A stretch of DNA of 14,187 nucleotides from CAYLLT01 sp964591605 (GTDB lineage Bacteria > Planctomycetota > Phycisphaerae > UBA1845 > PWPN01). How positions within the stretch are numbered: the stretch's first letter is position 1; each line of letters begins with the position of its first letter. Shown here one piece after another: positions 1 to 7,222 of this stretch. Position numbers and translations under genes: made by a program. The notes beneath the pieces were generated by a model. That model did not search any database. It was given only the letters and a program-made list of their open reading frames with translations, and was not told the DNA's origin. Where the stretch lies: assembly GCA_964591605.1 (NCBI GenBank), contig CAZQEN010000193.1, positions 1 to 14,187 on the forward strand, in the 5' to 3' direction.

Positions 1-70
1 GGTCGAGATGCAACCACGCTCAGGCCATCAAGTCCATGCTACAAAGGCAGTTGTGCGAGGGCAAGCGGGC

Positions 71-763
71 TCACCATTCGTTTTCGTACCAGCACCGGGC
101 GACGCGATGGCGCAAAGGCCCGTCGTCGCGCGGCCGGTATTCAAAGCCCACGGGGTCTATGAAGCTATGGCTCGTGACGAAGCCGATCCTGCCATCGCGT
201 TCCACCTGGACGGCTTTGACGTGATAGAGCCCGATCCATCGCCCTTCACTCGAATCCGCCGCCTTGCGCACGCTCTTCTCGAAAGCGCGCTGTGACAGGG
301 AGAAACGCAGCCGTAACGGCCATTCGCTGACGCCAGCGCCCACGATCAATATCAAGGCCACCGGTGTCGCCCACCAGCGCCATCGATGCACTGTGGGAGG
401 ACGGTAAGCAGCGACCTTTTTCATCGCAACGACAGTTCCAATCACCGTGAGTGCATATGCACAACAGAGCAGTGCGAATAGCGGAAAGCAGAGGCAGGCA
501 AAGCCATTCTCGGCCTGATATGGAAGGCTCGCTGCATGGAGAAAGACGAAGATGCTGAAGGTCGCAAGGCCGGCATGCCATCTGCCGGGGGCGCCCGCGC
601 ATACATGCCACCACGGCGTGCGCGGCATCCGGTAGGTCAGCGGATTGGCGGGATCAAACGCCAATCCACATTCGGGGCATACGTTTCGAGGAAGTGACCG
701 GAGGAGATATCCGCAGCCCCTGCAGCGGGCGTCGAGTGGAAGCATGAGAGCCGCCTCATCCAT
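71..763 (-). CDS. Zinc-ribbon membrane protein of unknown function
   Basis: A 230-residue protein that I do not recognise beyond its architecture. Residues 14-33 form a zinc ribbon with Cys14, Cys17, Cys29 and Cys32 around a GYLLRSLP core. Three likely membrane segments follow at about 62-82, 88-113 and 131-146. The C-terminal third (about 150-230) is soluble and moderately charged. The ATG at 763 lies 6 bases after the stop of the isomerase gene on the same strand, with a weak purine-rich stretch upstream, so the two are probably co-transcribed. A second in-frame ATG at 745 would still keep the ribbon. The same ribbon opens the truncated gene at 14074. Ribbon plus membrane helices is a pattern I associate with planctomycete hypothetical proteins. 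The ribbon may bind metal or a partner, but no activity can be assigned. Confidence 0.8.
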   Translation of the reverse strand: MDEAALMLPLDARCRGCGYLLRSLPRNVCPECGLAFDPANPLTYRMPRTPWWHVCAGAPGRWHAGLATFSIFVFLHAASLPYQAENGFACLCFPLFALLCCAYALTVIGTVVAMKKVAAYRPPTVHRWRWWATPVALILIVGAGVSEWPLRLRFSLSQRAFEKSVRKAADSSEGRWIGLYHVKAVQVERDGRIGFVTSHSFIDPVGFEYRPRDDGPLRHRVARCWYENEW

Positions 764-769
764 CCCTGC

Positions 770-1696
770 CTATGCCCTCGACAGCTCGTCCCACATCCCC
801 TTGTAGTACTTGAGGAACAGCAGGTTGTCGCGGTCGCTCTTTGATTCGAGCGCGGGGTTGAATTCCATTTCGGTGTAGCGGTCGTATCCTGCCTGGCGGA
901 AGAGCGTGAAGAGTTCGCGGTAGGGGTATCCGCTGAGCAGGTCGTTGATGTGGCAGCTCTTGATGAAGGGTTTCAGCAGCTCGAACGACTCCTTCACAGA
1001 GCCGTTTTTCACGTCGGTGCCGTTCGAGTTCCACGTGACGCCCACGGCGGGGTGTTGCGCGATGTCCATCAACTTCCGCATGCGGGCCGGCTCGCTGGTG
1101 CCGCTGCCGTGGACTTCGCACATGATCTCGACGCCGGCGGGCTCGGCCATTTCGCCGCACTTCCGCAGCGACTGGCCAATCTGATCGAGGGTTTTTGCTT
1201 CCTCGACCTCTTTGGGCAGGCCGTTGGGCCGGACTTTCACGCCTTTGGCGCCCAGATCGTGCGCGAGCTCGATCCAGGCCCTGGCGTCCTCGATGTTCTT
1301 TGCGACGACGGCCGGGTCGGGCGAATGGAACTCGCAGACGCTGCCCAGGCACCAGATCACGACACGCGCGTCCTCGAACTGTCTACGCACGTCGCGGCGC
1401 TGGTCCTTCGAGAGCGCCGGCTCGATGCCGTGTTTGTGCGTCGTGCGCGGCTCGACGGCGGCGATGCCGGCCTTCTTGCAGCGCCCGATGAGCGTTTTGA
1501 GGTCCCAGTCGGCGGCGAAGTTATACGTCACCATGCCGAGTTTGAAACGGCGCGGGGCACCAGCACCCTGGGCGGCTGGAGTGCCCCTCCCGCCGGTCTC
1601 CTGGGCGTGAACCGCATGGCGGCGTCCGACCGCCAGTACTGCGGCGAGCGCCCCTGCCGATCCGATCAAGGCCCGCCGGCTCAACCGCTCACTCAT
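770..1696 (-). CDS. Tat-exported sugar phosphate isomerase/epimerase-like protein (xylose isomerase-like TIM barrel)
   Basis: This 308-residue protein opens with a twin-arginine signal (SRRALIG at residues 6-12, then an Ala-rich hydrophobic run to about residue 23 and a likely cleavage near HAQ at 30-32). From about residue 50 it resembles the AP_endonuc_2 / xylose isomerase-like TIM barrel, with strand-end acidic and His residues in AVEPR (about 80), MCEVHGSG (about 200), SCHIND (about 250) and EMEF (about 277). These are typical positions for metal ligands. Family members isomerise or epimerise sugars or inositols, and the substrate cannot be read here. The start at 1696 is chosen because GGGAGGA lies just upstream and the promoter at 1725-1753 would not transcribe the longer reading frame that begins at 1924. 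The zinc-ribbon membrane gene follows after 6 bases. Exported members of this family are common in planctomycetes. Confidence 0.88.
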   Translation of the reverse strand: MSERLSRRALIGSAGALAAVLAVGRRHAVHAQETGGRGTPAAQGAGAPRRFKLGMVTYNFAADWDLKTLIGRCKKAGIAAVEPRTTHKHGIEPALSKDQRRDVRRQFEDARVVIWCLGSVCEFHSPDPAVVAKNIEDARAWIELAHDLGAKGVKVRPNGLPKEVEEAKTLDQIGQSLRKCGEMAEPAGVEIMCEVHGSGTSEPARMRKLMDIAQHPAVGVTWNSNGTDVKNGSVKESFELLKPFIKSCHINDLLSGYPYRELFTLFRQAGYDRYTEMEFNPALESKSDRDNLLFLKYYKGMWDELSRA

Positions 1697-1724
1697 GGCC
1701 GATTCCTCCCATGAAAGTCGAGCC

Positions 1725-1753
1725 ATTAGACGCGTGCCGCCGGGGATCGTCAA
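1725..1753 (-). promoter_or_regulatory. Sigma70-type promoter of the isomerase gene
   Basis: Reading the minus strand, TTGACG (1753-1748) is followed after exactly 17 bases by TCTAAT (1730-1725). These match the sigma70 consensus at five of six positions each. Transcription would begin around 1718, giving a leader of about 22 bases that contains the GGGAGGA ribosome binding site ahead of the ATG at 1696. This placement supports the short start and excludes the upstream in-frame ATG codons. Confidence 0.72.
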
Positions 1754-1910
1754 TTCAGACGGGCTTGAGCTGCGGTTTCGGGGCGGAAAGTGACGAAAAA
1801 CAGAATGGTTCGAGGCCGAACCCTCAAATGTGCGAAGCCGCGCTCGCCCAGGTCGATTGATTTTTGAGATGTCATCCCTGGCGAGTTGCCGGACTGCGCG
1901 GGAGGCAGAC

Positions 1911-2843
1911 ATGCGCTGGAACACCCTGTCGGTGGCGTCGCTGGGGCTCCTGATCGGGCCCGACCTGACCCGGGCGAGCTACCACCTGATGGAGATTCAG
2001 CAGGTCATCGGCGGAGTCGAGGGCAACACGGCAGCGCAGGCGGTCCAGCTCCGCATGCGCGAGGCGAGGCAGGAGATGGTCGCGCAGTCGCGGATTCGCG
2101 CGTTTGACGCCCAGGGCAATAACCCCGTCGTCCTCATCACGTTCGACGCGAACGTCACGAACGCGCAGATGGGGGAGAGCATTCTGATCACGAGCGGCGA
2201 ATTCGACGGTCTGACCGATCCGCCGGCGGCGGCGGATTTTGCGATGACGAATCGGATTCCGGATTCTCATCTGGCGGCCGGCAGCCTCACGTTCGAGGGG
2301 CCGGACGGGACGGTTCTGTGGCGCCTGTGCTGGGGCGGAGCGGCCTACAGCGGTCCGCAGACCGGATCGAAGGTCAACGACAACGACGGCAACTTCGGAC
2401 CGCCGTTGGACGGACCGCTGCCCAGTACGAGCCTTTCCTCGATCCTGATCACACGCCCGGCGGGCAACCTTTCGACGAACAGCGCGAGCGACTACTCGCT
2501 CAGCACCGGACCGGCCGTCTTCACCAACAACGTGCGGCAGTCGTTTACCCTGGTCGATCGATGCCCGGACGATCCGGCCAAGGCGGCGCCGGGGGTGTGC
2601 GGCTGCGGAGTCGCGGATGCCGATCGCGACGCGGACGGACGCGCGGATTGCGTCGATCCCTGTCCCGATAACCCGGCCGACGTGACGGCCGACGCCTGCT
2701 CCGGCGCTGACGAGACACCCGATCCGTCCGCCGGCTCGCCCCGGCCGGCGTTCACCGGCTGCGGCGTGGGCGCCTTCCAGGCGAGCCTGCCGGCCGGGGT
2801 TGTGTTACTCTTCCTGCGGCCCGCACGCACGCGACGCCGGTAA
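1911..2843 (+). CDS. Secreted surface protein with thrombospondin-3-like segment and putative C-terminal sorting tail
   Basis: A 310-residue exported protein. The ATG at 1911 is preceded by GGGAGG; longer in-frame starts from 1830 lack this and would bury the signal peptide. Residues 1-23 form the signal peptide (hydrophobic core ASLGLLIG). Residues 24-210 form one domain that begins MEIQQVIGGVEGN. I associate this opening with planctomycete proteins of unknown function. Residues 218-256 are a Cys- and Asp-rich, probably calcium-binding thrombospondin type 3-like segment, with CGCGV at 230-234 and a DADRDADGRADC run. After a Pro/Ser/Asp linker the protein ends with GCG at 283-285, a short hydrophobic stretch (about 289-302) and an Arg-rich end. 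This Cys/hydrophobic/basic layout resembles MYXO-CTERM-type sorting signals. The probable role is a cell-surface or released protein; no enzyme motif is visible. The next gene starts 85 bases downstream and may share the transcript. Confidence 0.82.
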   Translation: MRWNTLSVASLGLLIGPDLTRASYHLMEIQQVIGGVEGNTAAQAVQLRMREARQEMVAQSRIRAFDAQGNNPVVLITFDANVTNAQMGESILITSGEFDGLTDPPAAADFAMTNRIPDSHLAAGSLTFEGPDGTVLWRLCWGGAAYSGPQTGSKVNDNDGNFGPPLDGPLPSTSLSSILITRPAGNLSTNSASDYSLSTGPAVFTNNVRQSFTLVDRCPDDPAKAAPGVCGCGVADADRDADGRADCVDPCPDNPADVTADACSGADETPDPSAGSPRPAFTGCGVGAFQASLPAGVVLLFLRPARTRRR

Positions 2844-2928
2844 AGACGCGGGACATGAAGGCCCGCCTCGCGAGAGAAGGTGGCTGTTGCCCGCCCTCTG
2901 GCTGCGCGCCGAAGGAGTCACGATTCTC

Positions 2929-4251
2929 ATGCTTCGACGATCCCGCCCCGCGTGGGCCCTGGCCCTGGCGGCGAGCCTGGTCTCCTGGGTCGGTGCGGCG
3001 TGCGTGCTGGGCGGTCCTCCGATGGCGTCCGGAGCGCCAGGGAAGGCGTTACAAGGTGGGCTCAGCCTCCAAGCAAACCCCTCGCTGGCGCTTCGGGCTC
3101 TGTGGCCGGCGGTGCGAATGCTCGACACGTCTGGCGCGGCGGCGCCGGCAGTCGACTGGTTTCGGATGCGGACCCCGGGCGATCGGCTCGACATCCAGCA
3201 GGCCTCGGATCTGTGCTGGGGGCAGATCGGGACGCGGACGGGCCTGTGGACGTGCTGCGACCGCAACGGCCAGCACAGCGCCGGGCGCATTTACTTCTTC
3301 TCGCCCGCCACGCTGGCGCGGCTGCAGCCGGGCGGGAAGGTGATCGCGGATGAGGAGTTCACCATCGTTCCTCCGCAGGGGAGCTGGGACGAGTTTGCGG
3401 CGGCCAGCCGCGGGGCGGGGGCCGCGGTGCTCGACGACGTGCGCCGTCGGATGGTGACCGACGCTCAGCGCGCCGATGAGCCGTACCTGGATCTGGAAGC
3501 CCTCACCATCGCGCCGGCGACAGGCGGGCCAGGCGGGAGCCACCTGTTCGTGGTGGCCGAAGAGCCGCACTCGGCCGTGCTGGAACTGGCGATCGAGGAG
3601 AACGGGGAGCATCCGCAGGCCCGCGTGGTCACTCTGTACGCCTATCGCGAGCGGCCCGAGGAGCAGGGCACGGCGAAAAACGACGGGCTCGAAGGATTTG
3701 CGTACAGCGGCATGCCTGGACTGTTCTACTTCGCGGAGGAGGGTACGCGCGACGCGCAGAACCGGCCCAGCGCGCTGCTGCTGTTCGCAGATCCACGGGT
3801 GGGGATCGCCCGGTTGCGTGACGGGGTGATCGAGCCCGGTGCAGCGGCGTCCGAGGCGCTGACGGCGGCGGTGCGGGGGCAGCGGAAGGGTCCGATGCAG
3901 ACGATGAACGGGCTGTGCCTGACGCGGGACGGGCACCTGCTCGCGCTGGATCGCAACGGCGGGTGGATCCTGCGGGTGGACGCGAAAGCCCGCACGGCCG
4001 AGCCGTGGCTGAACCTCTACGACCTGGGCGGCCAGGACCTGCGTAAGATCCTGGCGAAGGTCCCGCATGAACGGAAACTGCCCTACGTCAGCATCGAGGG
4101 GCTCGCCATCGACGAGGCGGGGGATCTGTGGCTCGTGGATGATCCGGCGATTCCGGAGGGGTTCAGGGAGTCCACGCTGCTGCGGATCCGGCTCCCGGCG
4201 GGCACGCCGCCGGCGGCATCGGGGGCGGCCTCGGGGGCGACGAGTCCGTGA
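2929..4251 (+). CDS. Exported phytase-like (esterase-like activity of phytase) beta-propeller protein
   Basis: A 440-residue protein starting at the ATG at 2929, with GAAGGAG about 11 bases upstream. Residues 1 to about 30 form a signal peptide (basic RRSR, then an Ala/Leu core). The body, from about residue 85, has propeller-like repeats with family landmarks: DLCW at 94-97, GLW and CDRNG near 108-115, DLEALTIAP at 188, NDGLEGFAY at 251-259 and YVSIEGLAIDEAGDLWLVDDP at 386-406 (given here in short form; key residues Glu389 and the DD pair near 404). These fit the phytase-like esterase / SdiA-regulated family, usually secreted, calcium-binding propellers. The substrate is unknown and phosphatase activity is not assured. 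The tail is a low-complexity Pro/Ala/Gly/Ser run. Residues 45-60, between signal and domain, look like translated repeat DNA (see findings). Confidence 0.75.
   Translation: MLRRSRPAWALALAASLVSWVGAACVLGGPPMASGAPGKALQGGLSLQANPSLALRALWPAVRMLDTSGAAAPAVDWFRMRTPGDRLDIQQASDLCWGQIGTRTGLWTCCDRNGQHSAGRIYFFSPATLARLQPGGKVIADEEFTIVPPQGSWDEFAAASRGAGAAVLDDVRRRMVTDAQRADEPYLDLEALTIAPATGGPGGSHLFVVAEEPHSAVLELAIEENGEHPQARVVTLYAYRERPEEQGTAKNDGLEGFAYSGMPGLFYFAEEGTRDAQNRPSALLLFADPRVGIARLRDGVIEPGAAASEALTAAVRGQRKGPMQTMNGLCLTRDGHLLALDRNGGWILRVDAKARTAEPWLNLYDLGGQDLRKILAKVPHERKLPYVSIEGLAIDEAGDLWLVDDPAIPEGFRESTLLRIRLPAGTPPAASGAASGATSP
3049..3102. repeat. Possible planctomycete dispersed repeat fragment inside a coding sequence
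   Basis: The stretch includes AACCCCTCGCTGGCGCTTCG (3078-3097), whose translation (NPSLALRA on plus, PKRQRG on minus) I associate with short repeats scattered through planctomycete genomes. It is read in frame between the signal peptide and the propeller domain of the phytase-like gene. Identification rests on memory of the motif rather than a second copy in this window. Confidence 0.35.
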
Positions 4252-4509
4252 GATGTTTGTTGTGGGTTGTGGGTTGTGAGGGGCCGGCATGATCTGACCA
4301 CAACGAAGGGTTTGCCAGTTTTTTCGGGAAGTCAGGCCGGCCTTGTGGTGCAGCCGTCTTCCCGGCGCGCCGGGACACGGGTGCAGGCGAGACGCCTGCA
4401 CCACAAACGGCGGCGTTGCCTGGAATGATTTCCAGGCCCACAACGAACAACAAACAACGAACAACAGACATTTGGCGGCTGGGTCCCATTCGCATAAACT
4501 CTCTTCGCC
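4252..4509. other. Intergenic region with nested inverted repeats
   Basis: This gap between the phytase-like gene and the sugar kinase gene holds no credible gene. It contains, in order, a GTT-rich tract (4254-4280), an AT-richer stretch with a run of T (about 4313-4324), the palindromic repeat (4343-4407), a separate 8-bp hairpin with TGAT loop (4418-4425 / 4430-4437) and an AAC-rich tract (4438-4467). The last 40 bases lead into the kinase start with no clear Shine-Dalgarno motif. Confidence 0.75.
4343..4407. repeat. Dispersed palindromic intergenic repeat, copy 1
   Basis: The unit is bounded by an exact 11-bp inverted repeat, TTGTGGTGCAG (4343-4353) and CTGCACCACAA (4396-4406). Inside lie a 14-bp perfect palindrome CCCGGCGCGCCGGG (4361-4374) and a 10-bp stem GGTGCAGGCG / CGCCTGCACC (4380-4389 / 4393-4402) with loop AGA. 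A related copy lies at 11584-11679. The RNA would fold strongly, and the element could act as a REP-like sequence or attenuator between the flanking genes. Confidence 0.75.
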
Positions 4510-5442
4510 ATGCAACCTGCACCCTGTGACGTGGTTGGCTGCGGCGTGATCGCCGTGGACGACATGCTCTTTGTCGATTCGTACCCGCTGGTGGCGAATT
4601 TCAAGCAGCGGGTGCGCGAGCGGCGGCGCCAGGGGGGCGGGACGATGAGCTGCGGGCTGGCGGCGGCGGCACGGCTGGGCTCGCGCTGCCGGGCGCTGGG
4701 GCGGCTGGGAGACAACGAGCTCTCGCATTTCGTCTACGAGGTGCTCGGCGGCTGCGGCGTGGATCTTTCGCTGATCGAGAAGGACCCGGCGGCCGAGCCG
4801 GTCTACTGCGTGATCATCGTCTCGAAAGAGACCGGTTCGCGGGCCATCTACGGCGACTACAACAAGACGAACGGCCTTCAGCCGCACGAACTGCGGCCCG
4901 AGTGGTTCTCGAAGGCGAAGGTGCTGCTGGTGGACCACTACGGCCCGCCGACGATCCTGCAGGCGGTGAGGCTCGGTAAGGCGGCCGGGCTGCAGGTGGT
5001 CTCCGATATCGAGCGCGACGTGCCCGAGTTTCCGGAGATCCGCCAACACGTCGATCACCTCGTGTGCAGCGCGGAGTTCGCGGTGCCGTACACGAAATCG
5101 GAGACGCCGGAGGCGGCGTGCGCGTCGCTCGAGAAGACCGGCCAACACGCCACAGTGGTGGTGACGGCCGGCGAGCACGGCTGCTACTACTGCACGAGAG
5201 AGAATGCGATAGTCCGACATCTGCCTGCGCACAAGGTCAAGCCCGTGGATACCACCGGCTGCGGCGACGTGTTCCACGGTGTCTTCTGCCACGGGATTGC
5301 CCAGGGCTGGCCCGTCGAGAAGGTGATCGCGTGGGCGAACGCCGGAGCGGCCGTCAAGGCAACGCGGACGGGCGGTTGGCTGGCGGTGCCGAGCACGGAG
5401 GAGATCGAGAAGCTGCTCGCGCGCTCGGCTGACGCCGCGTGA
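4510..5442 (+). CDS. PfkB-family carbohydrate kinase
   Basis: A 310-residue cytoplasmic kinase of the ribokinase/PfkB superfamily, of usual family length. The C-terminal signature is DTTGCGD at 247-253, where Asp253 would be the catalytic base and the preceding glycines form the anion hole; Cys replaces the usual Ala of the DTxGAGD motif. The N-terminal Gly-rich substrate region reads GGGTMSCGLAAAARLG (about 42-57), with Ser-Cys where ribokinases often have an Asn. The family transfers phosphate from ATP to a sugar or nucleoside hydroxyl; the substrate cannot be named. The start at 4510 is the first ATG that places the first beta strand (DVVGCGVIAVD) properly, but no strong ribosome binding site precedes it. 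The RbsA-type ATPase gene begins 37 bases downstream, so uptake and phosphorylation of one substrate is a reasonable guess. Confidence 0.9.
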   Translation: MQPAPCDVVGCGVIAVDDMLFVDSYPLVANFKQRVRERRRQGGGTMSCGLAAAARLGSRCRALGRLGDNELSHFVYEVLGGCGVDLSLIEKDPAAEPVYCVIIVSKETGSRAIYGDYNKTNGLQPHELRPEWFSKAKVLLVDHYGPPTILQAVRLGKAAGLQVVSDIERDVPEFPEIRQHVDHLVCSAEFAVPYTKSETPEAACASLEKTGQHATVVVTAGEHGCYYCTRENAIVRHLPAHKVKPVDTTGCGDVFHGVFCHGIAQGWPVEKVIAWANAGAAVKATRTGGWLAVPSTEEIEKLLARSADAA

Positions 5443-5479
5443 GCAGATCCGAGATTGGAGATGAATTGAAAACCGAGTC

Positions 5480-6997
5480 ATGAGCACCACACCCAAACGA
5501 GCGATTTTGCGTTACGAGGGCATCTCGAAGTTCTTCGCCGGGGTGACTGCGCTCAAGGGCGTGAGCTTTGAGATCTGCGAGGGGGAGTGTCACGCGCTGG
5601 TGGGCGAGAACGGGGCGGGTAAGTCGACGCTGGGCAAGATCACCGCGGGCATCTATCACCCGGATGAAGGTACGGTGTACGTGGATGGCCGGCCGGTTCA
5701 GTTTGCCTCTCCGCTGGATGCGGTGCGGGCGGGGATCGGAATCGTGCACCAGGAGCTGTGTTTCTGCCCGAACCTGTCGGTGGCCGAGAATCTGTGCCTG
5801 GGGAACCTGCCGACGCGGATGGGCTTCGTCGATCGCGGCGAGATGCGGCGGCGGGCCCGCGCGCTGCTGGCGGAGATCGGGACCAACATCGACGTGGACC
5901 TGCCGATTTCGGCGCTCTCGACCGGCCAAGAGCAGATGGTGCAGATCGCCAGTGCGGTGGGCACGGGTGCCCGCATCATCGTCTTTGACGAGCCGACCAG
6001 TTCGCTTTCGGCGGCCGAGGCCCAGCGGCTCTTCGAGCTCATCGACCGGCTCAAGGCCCGCGGCGTCACCATGATCTACGTCTCGCACCGGCTGGAGGAG
6101 ATCTTCCGCCTGTGCGACCGCGTCACGGTCTTTCGCGACGGCCAGCACATTGAAACGAGCGACGTCGACCGGATGACGGTGCAGACCATCGTCCAGCGGA
6201 TGATCGGCCGGCCGCTCGAGCAGTATTTCCCCCAGCATCTGCAGGCCTCGCCGGGCCAGGAGCGGCTTCGGGTCGAAGGGCTCACCTCGCCGGGCAAGTT
6301 CGAGAACATCCACTTCACGCTGCACGCGGGCGAGGTGGTCGGACTGGCCGGCCTGGTCGGCGCCGGGCGGAGCGAGGTGGCCCAGGCGATCTTCGGCCTC
6401 GATCGCAGTGCGACGGGTCAGGTTTACGTCAATGGTGCGCCGGTCGAGATAGCTTCGCCGCGGAAGGCCATGGCCCTGGGGATCGGCTACCTCCCCGAGG
6501 ATCGCAAGAAGCAGGGGCTGGTGCTCTCGATGGGCGGTCGGGCGAATCTGTCGCTGCCGATTCTCGACCGGCTCAGCCGGCTCGGATTCGTGAAGGCCGG
6601 CCAGGAGAAGGCGCTCACGCGCACGTACTTCGACCGGCTGCGGGTTCGGACTCCGCACATGGATGCGCCGGTCTGGTCGCTGTCGGGCGGAAACCAGCAG
6701 AAGATCGCGATGGCCAAGTGGCTGGCCAGCCAGTGCCAGATCCTGCTCATCGACGAGCCGACGCGCGGTGTCGACGTGGGGGCCAAGGCCGAGATTCACG
6801 CCCTGATCGATCAGCTTGCCCATCAGGGGGCGGCGGTGCTGCTCATCTCGTCTGAGCTGCCCGAGGTGCTGAACCTGAGCACGCGGATCATCGTGCTGCG
6901 TGAAGGCCGGCAGATGGGCGAGATCCCGCGGGCGGAGGCGACGCAGGAGAGCATCATGCGGCTCATGGCCGGGGTGACCGCGTCCCAGCCGGTTTAG
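5480..6997 (+). CDS. Sugar ABC transporter ATP-binding protein, RbsA/MglA/XylG type
   Basis: A 505-residue protein with two fused ABC domains, the normal length for CUT2-type monosaccharide importers. Domain 1 has Walker A GENGAGKST (42-50), a variant signature LSTGQ (146-150) and Walker B ending in Asp170-Glu171. Domain 2 has a degenerate Walker A (GLVGAGRSE), a canonical signature LSGGNQQ (401-407) and Walker B LLIDEP with Asp425-Glu426, followed by the typical TRGVDVGAKAEIH. One active and one degenerate P-loop is normal in this subfamily. The protein would power a permease for ribose, xylose, galactose or a related substrate at the inner membrane. It follows the PfkB kinase gene on the same strand by 37 bases. 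Neither a permease nor a periplasmic binding-protein gene follows: the next gene, 225 bases on, is a peptidyl-prolyl isomerase. Confidence 0.95.
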   Translation: MSTTPKRAILRYEGISKFFAGVTALKGVSFEICEGECHALVGENGAGKSTLGKITAGIYHPDEGTVYVDGRPVQFASPLDAVRAGIGIVHQELCFCPNLSVAENLCLGNLPTRMGFVDRGEMRRRARALLAEIGTNIDVDLPISALSTGQEQMVQIASAVGTGARIIVFDEPTSSLSAAEAQRLFELIDRLKARGVTMIYVSHRLEEIFRLCDRVTVFRDGQHIETSDVDRMTVQTIVQRMIGRPLEQYFPQHLQASPGQERLRVEGLTSPGKFENIHFTLHAGEVVGLAGLVGAGRSEVAQAIFGLDRSATGQVYVNGAPVEIASPRKAMALGIGYLPEDRKKQGLVLSMGGRANLSLPILDRLSRLGFVKAGQEKALTRTYFDRLRVRTPHMDAPVWSLSGGNQQKIAMAKWLASQCQILLIDEPTRGVDVGAKAEIHALIDQLAHQGAAVLLISSELPEVLNLSTRIIVLREGRQMGEIPRAEATQESIMRLMAGVTASQPV

Positions 6998-7033
6998 ACG
7001 GGCGACCAATGCCCTGCAGCATCCTGTCGCGCT

Positions 7034-7072
7034 CCCAGATTCATTCACTCAAGGCGAATTGTCCAATCTGGG
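7034..7072. other. Long-loop inverted repeat after the ABC gene
   Basis: CCCAGATT (7034-7041) and AATCTGGG (7065-7072) are exact reverse complements separated by 23 bases. It lies in the 225-base gap between the ABC ATPase and the peptidyl-prolyl isomerase genes. No T run follows, so it is not a typical intrinsic terminator; it could be an operator or chance. The rest of the gap (6998-7222) shows no gene. Confidence 0.3.
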
Positions 7073-7222
7073 GAAGCCTGGAGATCTGGCGAAAGTCGGC
7101 AGCACCGGGCCGCGGCAGGTTTGTGTGGAGAAACAAGGATATCGCTCCCACGGGTCTTGACGAACCCGATGGTTTTTGAGACGCTGACAGCCGGCAAGTC
7201 GTTTTCTGAGGGTGGGAGTTCA

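Noticed and set aside
8..295. Plus-strand frame at the left edge
   Set aside because: It overlaps the 3' half of the zinc-ribbon gene in antisense and shows no domain or ribosome site.
1807..1822. Small palindrome GGTTCG-AGGC-CGAACC in the divergent gap
   Set aside because: The 6-bp stem is short and sits away from both promoter and start; it is likely chance, though it could be a weak operator.
1697..1924. N-terminal extension of the isomerase to an ATG at 1924
   Set aside because: The Tat signal would be internal, and a strong promoter lies downstream of that start at 1725-1753.
3049..5496. An 815-codon open frame on the minus strand opposite the phytase-like and kinase genes
   Set aside because: It is the antisense shadow of two recognised genes and crosses the palindromic repeat; its composition is Arg/Pro/Gly-rich with no domain.
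770..6997. A single sugar-use cluster joining the isomerase-like gene with the kinase and ABC ATPase
   Set aside because: The isomerase is on the other strand, is exported and is separated by two unrelated secreted-protein genes, so a shared pathway is not supported.
5354..7048. A 564-codon minus-strand frame opposite the ABC ATPase
   Set aside because: It mirrors the strongly conserved RbsA-type gene; high GC opens the antisense frame. No motif or ribosome site supports it.
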